Shown here: in pieces, positions 1 through 8,387 of the stretch
Position numbering within the stretch: position 1 is the first letter of the stretch
Layout: each line of letters opens with the position of its first letter
Assembly: GCF_007830445.1 (NCBI RefSeq)
Contig: NZ_VLKR01000009.1
Coordinates: forward strand, 62,001 to 126,000
Length of the DNA stretch: 64,000 nucleotides
DNA from: Sphingobacterium siyangense
Lineage (GTDB): Bacteria > Bacteroidota > Bacteroidia > Sphingobacteriales > Sphingobacteriaceae
Direction: 5' to 3'
The notes under the pieces: model-generated
Seen by the model: the letters and a program-made list of their open reading frames with translations, nothing else
What the model was told of the DNA's origin: nothing
Database searches by the model: none
Program-made: the position numbers and the translations under genes

Positions 1-95
1 AATAGCTGTAATGGTACATTTGAACTTGTCGTTTGAGCCGATAGCCCTAACGCTGACATTACCTGAATACCTGCAAGAAATAGATATTTTTTCAC
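1..95 (-). CDS. N-terminus of a secreted protein, cut by the window edge
   Basis: Reading leftward from a GTG at 95-93 gives 31 residues: two lysines, a hydrophobic stretch and an Ala-Gln junction (LSAQ) typical of Bacteroidota signal peptides. The reading frame stays open to the edge of the window. A short purine-rich stretch precedes the GTG. Only the export signal can be seen, so no function is assigned. The GTG start is chosen because it places the signal peptide at the very N-terminus. Confidence 0.5.
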   Translation of the reverse strand, partial: MKKYLFLAGIQVMSALGLSAQTTSSNVPLQL

Positions 96-316
96 AATTT
101 TCTTATTTTATAAACGAACAAACGATAGTCAATCTGCTTACGAACAGACTATAACCTTACGATAATAACGAGAATTATCAGCATTGGCAACTCTGATCAA
201 AACGCAACCGTTTGTTCAATTTAGCGATTCCGAAAATTGGGACTTAAACAATGGATCAGACAACTCGAATTTTCCGCGCTAACACGTTCTGCAGCATTGG
301 TAAAGTCAAGAAAAAA

Positions 317-340
317 GCCGCTTGGAAAATCCAAAACGGC
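317..340 (-). terminator. Two-part hairpin terminator after the universal stress gene
   Basis: A GCCG/CGGC outer stem encloses an inner stem TTGGA/TCCAA with an AAA loop. Read on the minus strand the stem is followed by a run of T. It lies 35 bases beyond the stop of the Usp gene, so it most likely ends that transcript. Confidence 0.6.
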
Positions 341-374
341 CTGATATATAGCGTAAAAAAAGTTTCCATTCAGA

Positions 375-1208
375 TTATTCATGCAAAACCAAAATCGCTT
401 TAACTGATCGGTTCAAAACTTCATTCACCGTACTACTTGCAAATAAACGGTAAATCATATTATGGTTGCGTTTGACCAAACACAGAATATCGGTCTGATT
501 GTTTTCAACAAAGTCAATGATCGCATGTGATGGCCGTGTATCATCCTCATCCACATAATTAAAGTTGATATCTACGTTAGGAAGCAACTGACGCATTTTT
601 TTCTCGCCATTACGCACCAGCTTTTCGTCCAAATCCCTTTCTGAGACGTGTAGAATTTCCAACTTCTTGGGGTCTGAAAGTTTTAAAATACGATTGAGCG
701 CTTTGACATCACGAACAGACAATTTTGTTGTTTTATAATCCGTTGCCAATGTAATGACTGGAATAACCGACAGATTACTTTCAGGAGGTACAATCAAGGT
801 CGGAATACGCAATTTTGTCACAGCCATACTCGCATTACTACCGACAATTTCTTTAATGCCTGTCGCCCCGGTAATTCCCATCACCAAAAAAGAAACATCC
901 GTATATTCAACATACTTTGTGACTACATTACGCAGATAACCTACTTCAACAACGGTTCGCACTTTGAGGTCATTGTATTTATTTTCCTGGACCACCTGAT
1001 CAGTCCATTCTTGCAAAGCAGCACGTTTTCTAGCGTAATAATCTTCTATAAAGATCGCGTTATAAGTACTGTTGTTGATCCCTTCTGTCGGGTGTATGGC
1101 ATGTACAACAGCAACTTCCATATTCAAACGAGAAGCCAAAGACAAGGCGTAACGCAAAGCATGACTTGCATTGATTGAAAAATCGGAGGCAACAAGAATT
1201 TGTTTCAT
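375..1208 (-). CDS. Universal stress protein with two Usp domains
   Basis: The 277-residue protein starts with the Usp strand motif MKQILVASDFS. It has two tandem UspA-type alpha/beta domains (about 1-142 and 148-277). The first domain ends with the conserved glycine-rich nucleotide-loop pattern GxTGATGIKEIVGSNA around residues 113-128. The second ends in ASSTVNEVLNRSVKAILVL, where the loop is degraded, so probably only the first half binds ATP. This two-domain form is common in Bacteroidota and is thought to act in cytoplasmic stress responses, although its biochemical role is usually unknown. It is a single-gene unit: the phosphate transporter upstream is about 80 bases away on the same strand, and a terminator follows. 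Confidence 0.9.
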   Translation of the reverse strand: MKQILVASDFSINASHALRYALSLASRLNMEVAVVHAIHPTEGINNSTYNAIFIEDYYARKRAALQEWTDQVVQENKYNDLKVRTVVEVGYLRNVVTKYVEYTDVSFLVMGITGATGIKEIVGSNASMAVTKLRIPTLIVPPESNLSVIPVITLATDYKTTKLSVRDVKALNRILKLSDPKKLEILHVSERDLDEKLVRNGEKKMRQLLPNVDINFNYVDEDDTRPSHAIIDFVENNQTDILCLVKRNHNMIYRLFASSTVNEVLNRSVKAILVLHE

Positions 1209-1289
1209 TTTTTAAGTTTTTAATATTTACCTGTCAATAGCCATGTGTACAAATGCAATGGATGACAAAAACATTCAGATAACAATCAA

Positions 1290-2708
1290 CTAAATAAAAA
1301 GATGGAAGAATACAAATAGTAATAATGCCAAGCCAATTGACACGGGTAAGGTAAGTACCCAGGCAAGACCGATACTTTTGAGTGTCCCTTTATTCAGATT
1401 GCTCTTTCCTCCAGAAGCGACCATTGAACCGGCAATACCACTTGAAAGCACATGCGTTGTACTAACCGGCAAACCCAATACGGTACTGATACCAATTGTC
1501 GAAGCAGCAACAATCTCGCTTGAGGCTCCTTGAGCATAACTTAAATGTTCATTTCCTATTTTTTCACCAATCGTTACTACAATACGTTTCCAACCGATCA
1601 TTGTCCCAAGACCTAAGGCGATTGAAATAGTTAAGATCACCCAGATCGGTGCAAAGTCCGTAAGATGTTTCAATTCGCCCAACTTACGATTAAGCTCCAA
1701 TCGATTTTCAGGATTGATATCGATCTGTTTACTGCTCTCTAATGTAGCAATGGATTTAACTAAACCTTCAACCTCTTTTCTGAATTTAAAAGTACCGGCT
1801 TTATCCGTTACACTTTTATCCATCAAATGCAACTTGACTTGCTCAATCTCCTGATTGACTTGCACAAACATCGTTCCCTGAGCGACATTACTGGAAGCAA
1901 TTCTCTGTAACACGATTTCCGTTTGATCGAGCGTTTTAATGACAGCCGCATCTGGTACGGAATGGTTGATTGAAAAACGAGCAGGCAGAAATGCAATTAA
2001 GATCAACATAAACAGTCCTACACCTTTTTGTCCATCGTTGCTACCGTGAAAAAAACTGACCAATGTACAGGTCAGTATAAGAATACCGCGTACTAACAAG
2101 GGAGGTCTGTCATCTTCTCCCTGTGGGATGTGAAAAAGTGCTTTATAACGGACGACATGCTTTAAAAAGAGCATCAATAACACTGCTAAACCAAAACCAA
2201 TCAAAGGTGAGAGAATCAAAGAAAGACCAATTTCCTCGGCCTTATGCCAATTGACACCACTGCCACCATAATACCAGGTGAAGCCTATACCAGCCCCGAT
2301 AAGAGCACCAATCAAAGTATGTGAACTCGAACATGGAATACCAAAATACCAGGTCCCCAAATTCCAGATAATAGCCGCTAATAATACAGCAAGGACCAGG
2401 CAAGCGCCTACCGAAACAGGTAGTGCCATTAAGGTATCGAGAGGCACCAATTTAAGTATTCCCATAGCAACTGCGATCCCACCTGCAAAAACACCTAGAA
2501 AATTCCAAAAGCCAGACCAAGGAATGGCTACAATTGGTTTAAGTGCTTTGGTATAAATTACCGTTGCAACAGCATTCGCGGTATCATGAAAGCCATTGAC
2601 AAATTCAAAGGCCACAACGGCAAATAAACAAAGGGCAAAAACAATAAGAAGTCCAGTACTAAGATCGGTTTCCCCTAAGAGAGGAATCATGTTGCAGAAA
2701 ATTTGCAT
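1290..2708 (-). CDS. PiT-family inorganic phosphate transporter
   Basis: This 472-residue inner-membrane protein has the duplicated PHO4 architecture. The N-terminal repeat has GFHDTANAVATVIYTKAL near residues 40-57. The C-terminal repeat has the S-TTHVLSSGIAGS signature near 415-430. HGSNDGQKGVG lies near residue 220, and hydrophobic helices flank a hydrophilic central region (about 240-340). PiT proteins import phosphate, usually as a metal-phosphate complex, using the proton or sodium gradient. The central loop contains a helical stretch, as in other Bacteroidota PiT proteins. The first ATG is used; a second one six codons later is equally possible. Upstream lie a tandem 18-base repeat and a 20-base palindrome that could be regulatory. 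Confidence 0.9.
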   Translation of the reverse strand: MQIFCNMIPLLGETDLSTGLLIVFALCLFAVVAFEFVNGFHDTANAVATVIYTKALKPIVAIPWSGFWNFLGVFAGGIAVAMGILKLVPLDTLMALPVSVGACLVLAVLLAAIIWNLGTWYFGIPCSSSHTLIGALIGAGIGFTWYYGGSGVNWHKAEEIGLSLILSPLIGFGLAVLLMLFLKHVVRYKALFHIPQGEDDRPPLLVRGILILTCTLVSFFHGSNDGQKGVGLFMLILIAFLPARFSINHSVPDAAVIKTLDQTEIVLQRIASSNVAQGTMFVQVNQEIEQVKLHLMDKSVTDKAGTFKFRKEVEGLVKSIATLESSKQIDINPENRLELNRKLGELKHLTDFAPIWVILTISIALGLGTMIGWKRIVVTIGEKIGNEHLSYAQGASSEIVAASTIGISTVLGLPVSTTHVLSSGIAGSMVASGGKSNLNKGTLKSIGLAWVLTLPVSIGLALLLFVFFHLFI

Positions 2709-2737
2709 ATTATTCTTTCATAAGATTTATGGTTGTC

Positions 2738-2782
2738 CTTGCTGAGTTTTTCTTACTTGCTGAGTTTTCCTTAAGGAAAACT
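2738..2782. repeat. Tandem 18-base repeat running into a 20-base palindrome
   Basis: Positions 2738-2755 and 2756-2773 are the same 18-mer with one mismatch (CTTGCTGAGTTTTYCTTA). The second copy overlaps a perfect palindrome at 2763-2782 (AGTTTTCCTTAAGGAAAACT). The block ends about 30 bases upstream of the phosphate transporter start, so an operator is possible. Nothing in the sequence names the factor. Confidence 0.55.
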
Positions 2783-3359
2783 ACCAAAGGAACAATCGCT
2801 TCATTCAGCTCAAAAATAATTTTCAGATGTTAACTTTTGATAAAGGATATATTACGTTATACAACACGAAAGAAAAACTTAAAACACTGTTAACGAATCT
2901 TATTCCATCGCTATTTTATTTCCCACAAACTTTCTTAATTTTCAGGGAGCTAATACGGACTTTATAGGGACCTCATTCGGACTTCATTCGGATGAAAGCG
3001 AATAAAGACCGAATAAGTTCCGTAGAAATAACGATTATAAAACGGATCAAAAGTAAATTTGATCGCTAGTTTCTACCCACAAAATATAGCCCCCTGTATA
3101 AAACCAACTGTGAAGCAAGAGCCGTATAAGACCAACCGTAAAGTAAGAGCTGTATTAGACCTTTTGTAAACTTTTTTCAGGAATGGACATAGTGTATCTG
3201 CGAAATGCCAAGCAGAGGATTCGAGAGAATTTTAGTCCGCCATTTACAACGAAAATAGTACGATTTACCGATTCAAATCCACAGTCTACCGAAAAACGCA
3301 CACTTTTTAGAATTAAACCCATTACTTTAGACAAAAGTAAATTTAACACCGAATTAATT
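2783..3359. other. Non-coding gap between divergent phosphate transporter and hydrolase genes
   Basis: I see no credible gene here. The stretch at 2941-3050 is rich in short related words (TTCGGACTTCATTCGG and partial inverted copies), and a degenerate 28-base tandem repeat follows at 3106-3161. An open frame runs from 3183 into the hydrolase gene, but its first 59 residues lack a signal peptide and look like translated intergenic DNA. Confidence 0.5.
3106..3161. repeat. Degenerate 28-base tandem repeat, two copies
   Basis: Copy 1 (3106-3133) and copy 2 (3134-3161) agree at about 23 of 28 positions, with the shared core AAGYAAGAGCYGTATWAGACC split over the unit. A weaker third copy may precede them near 3085-3104. 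The function is unknown. Confidence 0.5.
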
Positions 3360-4340
3360 ATGCCTAAAACTTATCCATTAGACTATTCCTTGACGAACTA
3401 TTCTCCCTTACAGCGGATTACATTTAGTACGCTAACTTTTCTCATCGCCATTTATTGCGTTCTTTTTGCACAGCATACAAAAGCGCAATCTTTAGACTGG
3501 TCTACAAAAGATATTGTATTTAAGAGTGAGGGTATTAACCTGGCAGGAACCATACTTCAGCCTCGGCGTGCCCATGCTGCCATTGTCCTCATACATGGTT
3601 CTGGACAAGAGAAAAGAATGATGGATTTTGCCTCATATTTAGCCCAAAACGGTATTGCCGTATTTACTTATGACAAGCGCGGAGTAGGAAAATCTGAGGG
3701 GACCTATGCTGGCCCTGAGGTCGGTACCAATAATATCGATTCTGCCAACCTCCACCTGCTCGCTAAAGATGCACAAGCGGCAGTAAAAGCATTCCATCAA
3801 CAACTAGGGAAAACGAACATTCCTGTAGGGCTACTGGGATTCAGCCAAGCGGGATGGATCATTCCCTTAGCGACTAACCAAAATCCTTTGGTCGACTTTT
3901 TTGTATTGTACAGTGGAGCAGTTATCCCTGCCCGTGAGCAGCTCCGCTTCCAGTTCTTTACAAATGGAAAAAAAGATTTTTGGGATAAACATACGGAAGC
4001 CGATGCCCGACAACATGTAGCGAATGATCCAGATCGCTATCAGTTTACAAATACCGATCCGATGACATCACTTAAAACGATAACAACTCCAGGACTCTGG
4101 CTTTTTGGATCCAAAGATATCCAAATACCTGTAGGCTTATCGATTGAACATATCAATGCACTGAAAGCACAGGGAAAGCCCTTCGAATATTGCTTATTTC
4201 CTTTATTAGATCACAATACAAGCCTTTCGGCATCGCGTGAACCAAGTGCTATTGCATTGAATTGGATCAAAAATCAACGTAAAAAAAGTCATAAAAAATG
4301 CCTCCTGACAACGATTCATCTGCATCAAATCAAGCATTAA
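3360..4340 (+). CDS. Secreted alpha/beta hydrolase
   Basis: The chosen ATG at 3360 gives 326 residues beginning with a long signal peptide that ends near HTKAQS. The serine-hydrolase fold is visible: the oxyanion motif IVLIHGSGQ, the nucleophile elbow GFSQAG, a likely acid residue after LWLFGSKD, and a C-terminal histidine in PLLDHN. Relatives are periplasmic esterases or peptidases of the dienelactone-hydrolase/BAAT-like type; the substrate cannot be read from sequence. The stop codon lies inside the left arm of a 25-bp terminator stem, so the final residues are encoded by the terminator itself. The gene is monocistronic and converges on the membrane protein gene at 4396. Confidence 0.8.
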   Translation: MPKTYPLDYSLTNYSPLQRITFSTLTFLIAIYCVLFAQHTKAQSLDWSTKDIVFKSEGINLAGTILQPRRAHAAIVLIHGSGQEKRMMDFASYLAQNGIAVFTYDKRGVGKSEGTYAGPEVGTNNIDSANLHLLAKDAQAAVKAFHQQLGKTNIPVGLLGFSQAGWIIPLATNQNPLVDFFVLYSGAVIPAREQLRFQFFTNGKKDFWDKHTEADARQHVANDPDRYQFTNTDPMTSLKTITTPGLWLFGSKDIQIPVGLSIEHINALKAQGKPFEYCLFPLLDHNTSLSASREPSAIALNWIKNQRKKSHKKCLLTTIHLHQIKH

Positions 4341-4383
4341 AAAGGCCTAAGTTTTTTACTTAGGCCTTTTTAATGCTTGATTT
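4327..4383. terminator. Bidirectional terminator with a perfect 25-bp stem
   Basis: The arms at 4327-4351 and 4359-4383 are perfect reverse complements around a 7-base T-rich loop. T-runs occur on both strands. It serves the converging hydrolase (+) and the membrane protein gene (-), and it contains the hydrolase stop codon. Confidence 0.9.
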
Positions 4384-4395
4384 GAACTCGCTAGA

Positions 4396-5061
4396 TTAAT
4401 GCAAATCCGTACGAAGTACTTTACTTTTGTTCAATGCTCGATTGGAATAGATGATATACACGGTGCCAACAATAGTTGGCATAATCCAAACCAGCGTTGA
4501 ACCAAGCTGAATCCCAGCAACTAAAAATGCTGTCACCGACGCGATCAATGCGCCTACCATACGGCCCAAGTGACTGACCAGCCAGGCATTTTTCTTTTCT
4601 TTGAAACTTTTAAACAGCTGAAAATCCCGAATACTCATAAATGCACCAAAACCACCAAAAAAGACATATAAAACAGAATTTGCCATCTGTTGTACCAATC
4701 CAATTAGACCAAGACATAACATACCGACCGATACAAGTAGCATCGTGGCGGAAATCAGTTTGTCTTTCCAATCGGCCTGTTGTTTAATTTTACTGCGTAA
4801 AGTCAATGCGCGATTACCTGCTAGAATGAGATAGATGGTAAAGATACCGATCAAAAATAAAAATGTGTTTTCGTGGCCCGGCATCCTCGCAATAACAAGC
4901 GAAATTAAAGAACTAATCACCATCGCATAGGAAAATATAATCCCCATTTTCTTGTGCCCTGCTCCCCCCTTTTTTACAGCCACACTTATCAGGCCGGTAA
5001 TCAATCCTATCCCACCAAAAAATGCGTGAACGTAGATCAATGTCTTAATTGTTTCTTCCAT
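4396..5061 (-). CDS. Multi-helix membrane protein, DUF2306-like
   Basis: The 221-residue protein has about six to seven hydrophobic helices. Its N-terminal region (HAFFGGIGLITGLISVAVKKGG followed by HKKMG, given here in pieces) matches the pattern of DUF2306-type membrane proteins, in which histidines sit at helix ends. No enzymatic motif is visible. It stands alone and shares a bidirectional terminator with the hydrolase. The family assignment is by pattern only, and the function is unknown. Confidence 0.6.
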   Translation of the reverse strand: MEETIKTLIYVHAFFGGIGLITGLISVAVKKGGAGHKKMGIIFSYAMVISSLISLVIARMPGHENTFLFLIGIFTIYLILAGNRALTLRSKIKQQADWKDKLISATMLLVSVGMLCLGLIGLVQQMANSVLYVFFGGFGAFMSIRDFQLFKSFKEKKNAWLVSHLGRMVGALIASVTAFLVAGIQLGSTLVWIMPTIVGTVYIIYSNRALNKSKVLRTDLH

Positions 5062-5229
5062 AGTTCTTCTTTAATAATTGTTTTTAGCTAATAATGGTAT
5101 TGAAGCAAAAAGGCTAATGGTTATGCCCTGTTTAAAATAGATAGACAAAAAACAGCACTATTATGCCGTTTGCGACAATAGCCCAAATGTAAAAAATACC
5201 CTTTAATTATCTATATGTTTAAATAAAAA

Positions 5230-6225
5230 TTACTCTTTTTCCTCACGGACGAGAAAATCATAAGAGTACCAGAATTTCAGGTGCCCATGGGAATTAAGGC
5301 CTCCTAGACTATAGCTAATGGGATAATCAAAGCTATTCTGTTGCAGTTCAAGTTCATTTTTATAATCAACGACAAGTTTTTTAATTTCATCCAGACCTGT
5401 CGCGCGTCTAATAAAACTTGTTTGACGTCCACCGCGCAGATAAACCAATACGTCGGACCCTTTTAATACCGTTTCGTCGGTTTTCGTCAGAAATTGATTG
5501 TACAGCAATTTTTCCAATACATTTTTAAGATCACCTCGTGGAAAATCACTTTCTCCCATCATGATTGAGTGTGTACCATAGTTGACTGAGGAAACATAGT
5601 AGGGATTATAACCTGTATTTTTTAACTTCCCAAGTGCATCCCTATTAAAAGCCTGTTCATAGTCTTTCAGATCCGCATGGAGACTAAATGTAATATGTTC
5701 TCGACGCAACAACAGGCTATTAGCTCTTTTTATCGTGGTGGAATCATGGTGACGGACCAATTTGAGTACACTATCTACGTCAGGGCTATTATTAAGATGG
5801 TAACGTATTGCCCTATAATCGAAAAATGCCCCTACCGATGATTGCTTCAAAACAGCCGGTTCCCCCTTGCTTTTCTTCGCGAAAGCTCGCACAGCATCAA
5901 ATCCAGGAATAATATGAATGGGAGATAAAGTGGGTTGTGTAGAAGAAATTGTGCTTTTGAAAGGTTTATAATAGTTACGAAGGGAAGTTAGTTTTAGTTG
6001 CGGTGTGGTATCTTTTAATCCCCAAACTGTCCCCAAATAGAAGTTTTTATTTGTGGTACCATCCACGTAAATCTGGCTAACCGAAAACCCGACGGAACGC
6101 CCTTCAAATTGATACCTTTTAGCCATTGTTCCACCACCGACCTCCGTGGAGTCAAAGTCAATATCTTCTTTGTCACAGCTGGACAAAAAACAAATGCTTA
6201 GTAACAACAGGAAAAGATATTTCAT
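5230..6225 (-). CDS. Lipoprotein resembling cholesterol-dependent cytolysins (CDC-like), lacking domain 4
   Basis: The 331-residue protein starts with a lipoprotein signal peptide (lipobox LSSC, Cys17). Its second half follows the order of landmarks of the thiol-activated cytolysin fold. These are a strand ending ITFSLHADL (178-186), YYVSSVNYG (209-217) matching the CDC 'VSxVAYG' segment, a Gly-Gly pair in VYLRGG (261-266), and YPISYSLGGL (301-310) matching the CDC 'PISYT' strand. The sequence stops about 20 residues after that, so the C-terminal membrane-binding domain 4 and its undecapeptide are absent. CDC-like proteins in Bacteroidota are known pore formers. Whether this one oligomerises is unknown. 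It is the third gene of an apparent operon with a PadR regulator and a membrane protein (18-base gap). Alternative: an unrelated lipoprotein with chance similarity. Confidence 0.6.
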   Translation of the reverse strand: MKYLFLLLLSICFLSSCDKEDIDFDSTEVGGGTMAKRYQFEGRSVGFSVSQIYVDGTTNKNFYLGTVWGLKDTTPQLKLTSLRNYYKPFKSTISSTQPTLSPIHIIPGFDAVRAFAKKSKGEPAVLKQSSVGAFFDYRAIRYHLNNSPDVDSVLKLVRHHDSTTIKRANSLLLRREHITFSLHADLKDYEQAFNRDALGKLKNTGYNPYYVSSVNYGTHSIMMGESDFPRGDLKNVLEKLLYNQFLTKTDETVLKGSDVLVYLRGGRQTSFIRRATGLDEIKKLVVDYKNELELQQNSFDYPISYSLGGLNSHGHLKFWYSYDFLVREEKE

Positions 6226-6243
6226 AATTTAAAAAATTAATCG

Positions 6244-6918
6244 TCAGCTCTGGTGCAGCACTTCGATCTCATCTACCCGTCGGACAATGGCCTTTAGATT
6301 CTTTTCAAATATATACAAAATTCCTAATCCAACATACATAAAAATAAGAATAACAACACGATACAAAGCTAAAGGAATATAATTAACGATCCATTCAGAA
6401 GAAACCAACCCGATGATCAAAACCATAATCGGTATCGTTAAACCAAGATAATTGCGATAAACGCAGTATTTGCTCCCTCTAGGCCGATGCCGCAATAAGT
6501 ATACTGGAATATAAAAAACGAGTGTACCGATCATCCCTAATTTTAATCCGGTCCAAAAAGCATCTGCATCGAGCGGCACAAAATAATAGAACAATGTGAA
6601 GTACACGATATAAATTGCACTATGCCAATGCTTGACGAATTGTAAAAAATCAGCAGGAAATTTATTGATCTGTTTACGTTGCAGATTCAATTCATAGCTA
6701 GCGGCAATGTTTCCAAAACCTGCCGCTCCAAAACTGGCATAAGCGAGATCAATGGCTCGATTGAAATATATACCGGCATCTGAAGACATGAGTTCCTCTA
6801 CCTTACAAGCAAAGTGATCCAGAATTTCAAGTTGAACATCAACATAACGATATCCTTTAGAACGAATAAAATCCATCAGAATACCTAATTCCGCTTTGGT
6901 CAATTTCTTTTCTGTCAT
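6244..6918 (-). CDS. Four-helix membrane protein paired with PadR regulator
   Basis: This 224-residue protein has a soluble helical N-terminus (about 1-85: LTKAELGILMDFIRSKGYRYVDVQ, in pieces, then a DHF motif) and four predicted membrane helices (about 95-215). The N-terminal segment resembles the soluble heads of DUF1700/DUF1048-type proteins that are typically encoded beside PadR regulators. Its start codon overlaps the PadR stop by four bases (ATGA), so the two are translationally coupled, and the CDC-like lipoprotein follows after 18 bases. A sensing or immunity role for the neighbouring lipoprotein is conceivable but is not shown by the sequence. Confidence 0.65.
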   Translation of the reverse strand: MTEKKLTKAELGILMDFIRSKGYRYVDVQLEILDHFACKVEELMSSDAGIYFNRAIDLAYASFGAAGFGNIAASYELNLQRKQINKFPADFLQFVKHWHSAIYIVYFTLFYYFVPLDADAFWTGLKLGMIGTLVFYIPVYLLRHRPRGSKYCVYRNYLGLTIPIMVLIIGLVSSEWIVNYIPLALYRVVILIFMYVGLGILYIFEKNLKAIVRRVDEIEVLHQS

Positions 6919-7253
6919 GATACAATTGGTTTAGTGTTCAAGATAACCTGTAACTTCTCCACAAAGGTCAACGCATCTTTCATTTTACTTACCTGAGCTT
7001 TTTTTCCCTTCACTGTCAGGGAGTAATATTTTCTTGCTCTTCCATCGACTACTTCTATTGCTGTATCCAGGAGTCCTTCCGCTTCTAGCTTATGTAATGC
7101 AGGGTAGAGCGCTCCCTCAGTCAGAATAAACTCTCCTCCGGTTAAGAGTTTTACTTGTTGAGTCATTTCATAGCCATACATTCTTTTCGTTCCAGACAAT
7201 AGCTTTAGAATAATCGTTTGTAAAGTGCCTTTTAATAACTTCGTATCTTTCAT
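6915..7253 (-). CDS. PadR-family transcriptional regulator
   Basis: The 112-residue protein is a compact winged helix. It has KGTLQTIILKLLSGTKRMYG at the N-terminus, the wing signature LTEGALYPALHKLEAEGLL in the middle, and the closing RKYYSLTVKGKK. PadR proteins are usually repressors released by phenolic compounds, drugs or envelope stress. As the first gene of the three-gene unit it probably controls its own operon. It is the short PadR-s1 form without a C-terminal effector domain. Confidence 0.9.
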   Translation of the reverse strand: MKDTKLLKGTLQTIILKLLSGTKRMYGYEMTQQVKLLTGGEFILTEGALYPALHKLEAEGLLDTAIEVVDGRARKYYSLTVKGKKAQVSKMKDALTFVEKLQVILNTKPIVS

Positions 7254-7619
7254 TCGTTCATCTTAAACAATTAATTAAATATACCTAATTTTCTTATATA
7301 TACAAAAATATAAGAAAACTATGATACAGCAGCTTGCATTTTAACCGCCGCCATTAGTTATGGCCCTTGCACTGCCTTTTGACTGGACTGCTTCGGCCCT
7401 GCTTTTGCAATTAACCAATCAAATTCCTATGAATCGCCTAGTGTTTACCTCGTGAACCAGATAAACATTAGGTCTCAGGTAGGCGTTTACGAGGAACAAG
7501 AGTGAACAAAGGCACTGGCAAGAGCAAACAATGGCAACGGCAGGGATACAGGGAAAAAGCCGCTAGAGCTGGGAACTCCAAACGGCTTTGCATTAACAAT
7601 TATATATAGAATGATATGA
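7254..7619. other. Non-coding gap upstream of the PadR operon
   Basis: No gene is seen. The region 7340-7560 contains short imperfect inverted matches, for example CCTCGTGAAC against GTTTACGAGG, which do not form one clean hairpin. The terminator of the pentapeptide gene lies at 7556-7589. The PadR promoter should lie within the AT-rich 7254-7320 part, but no clear TAnnTTTG box was found. Confidence 0.5.
7556..7589 (-). terminator. Two-part hairpin terminator after the pentapeptide-repeat gene
   Basis: AAAGCCG/CGGCTTT forms a 7-bp outer stem. The apical part contains TGGGAACTCCA, able to form a short inner stem. On the minus strand it is followed by five T. It sits 31 bases past the stop of the pentapeptide gene. 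Confidence 0.7.
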
Positions 7620-8387
7620 TTATCCCGCTTTCAGGAGATCAACAATAAGACGATCTCTATTTTCATTCAATGAGGGATAAAATTGATTTAAATCAACCAA
7701 TATGATCGGCATACCCCTATTTTCGGGTTTATACAAGACATTATCTACCAAGTCCCGACAGAAAACTAACGATTCATTATCCGTGAATACTTCTTTTGAC
7801 CTTTTGAGGAAACTATCAAAAAAACGTCTTGGATTATTGATGATTTTAAGATGTTCCTGGTTTGGAAAAACCGTACTGGAGAGATCTAGCCTTCGAGAAA
7901 ATATAACGTCCTTCAATTCCGCATGACCGAAATTTATCAAGGGAGTTTTTAATGGTTTGGCTTTTTTGAGAATAAAAAGATTGGTAGAGTATAAATCTTC
8001 TGTAAAAGGAATTCCATAAAACCATGAAGAACTGATCTTTCCTTTAAAAACCACATGAACCAAATTTGTCCCATCGAAAGTTGTTTTGTCAAATGTATTG
8101 TAAAGAAAGGAGGACTTTTCAATTTTTAAATTTCCAATAATGGCTTTCGAAAAATCGTTCGCTTCGAATGTACTTTCCATCCAAAGCCCAGATTCCTGAA
8201 AAACAACAGACTGAAAGTTACAGTCTATAAAGGTACAACGAATGAACTTACAATCACGAAACATGGAGTTCATGAAGCTTTTCCCTTTTATCGTACAATC
8301 GATAAATGAACAGTTTTTTAAAACTTTGTGATTGAATTCAAAACTTTCAATCTCACTTTGTTGGAATATTTTATTAGTCAGTGCCAT
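7620..8387 (-). CDS. Pentapeptide-repeat protein
   Basis: This 255-residue protein has no signal peptide. Residues about 15-115 form a run of five-residue repeats with a central F/L and small residues on either side (CSFID CTIKG KSFMN SMFRD CKFIR CTFID CNFQS), the signature of a right-handed quadrilateral beta-helix. The remaining 140 residues are not repetitive and include acidic and aromatic segments. Some pentapeptide proteins mimic DNA and protect gyrase, but most have unknown roles, and nothing here identifies a target. It is monocistronic with a clear terminator downstream. Confidence 0.8.
   Translation of the reverse strand: MALTNKIFQQSEIESFEFNHKVLKNCSFIDCTIKGKSFMNSMFRDCKFIRCTFIDCNFQSVVFQESGLWMESTFEANDFSKAIIGNLKIEKSSFLYNTFDKTTFDGTNLVHVVFKGKISSSWFYGIPFTEDLYSTNLFILKKAKPLKTPLINFGHAELKDVIFSRRLDLSSTVFPNQEHLKIINNPRRFFDSFLKRSKEVFTDNESLVFCRDLVDNVLYKPENRGMPIILVDLNQFYPSLNENRDRLIVDLLKAG

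Noticed and set aside
3183..3359. N-terminal extension of the hydrolase frame
   Set aside because: The extra 59 residues precede the signal peptide and come from a non-coding stretch; the ATG at 3360 fits an exported protein.
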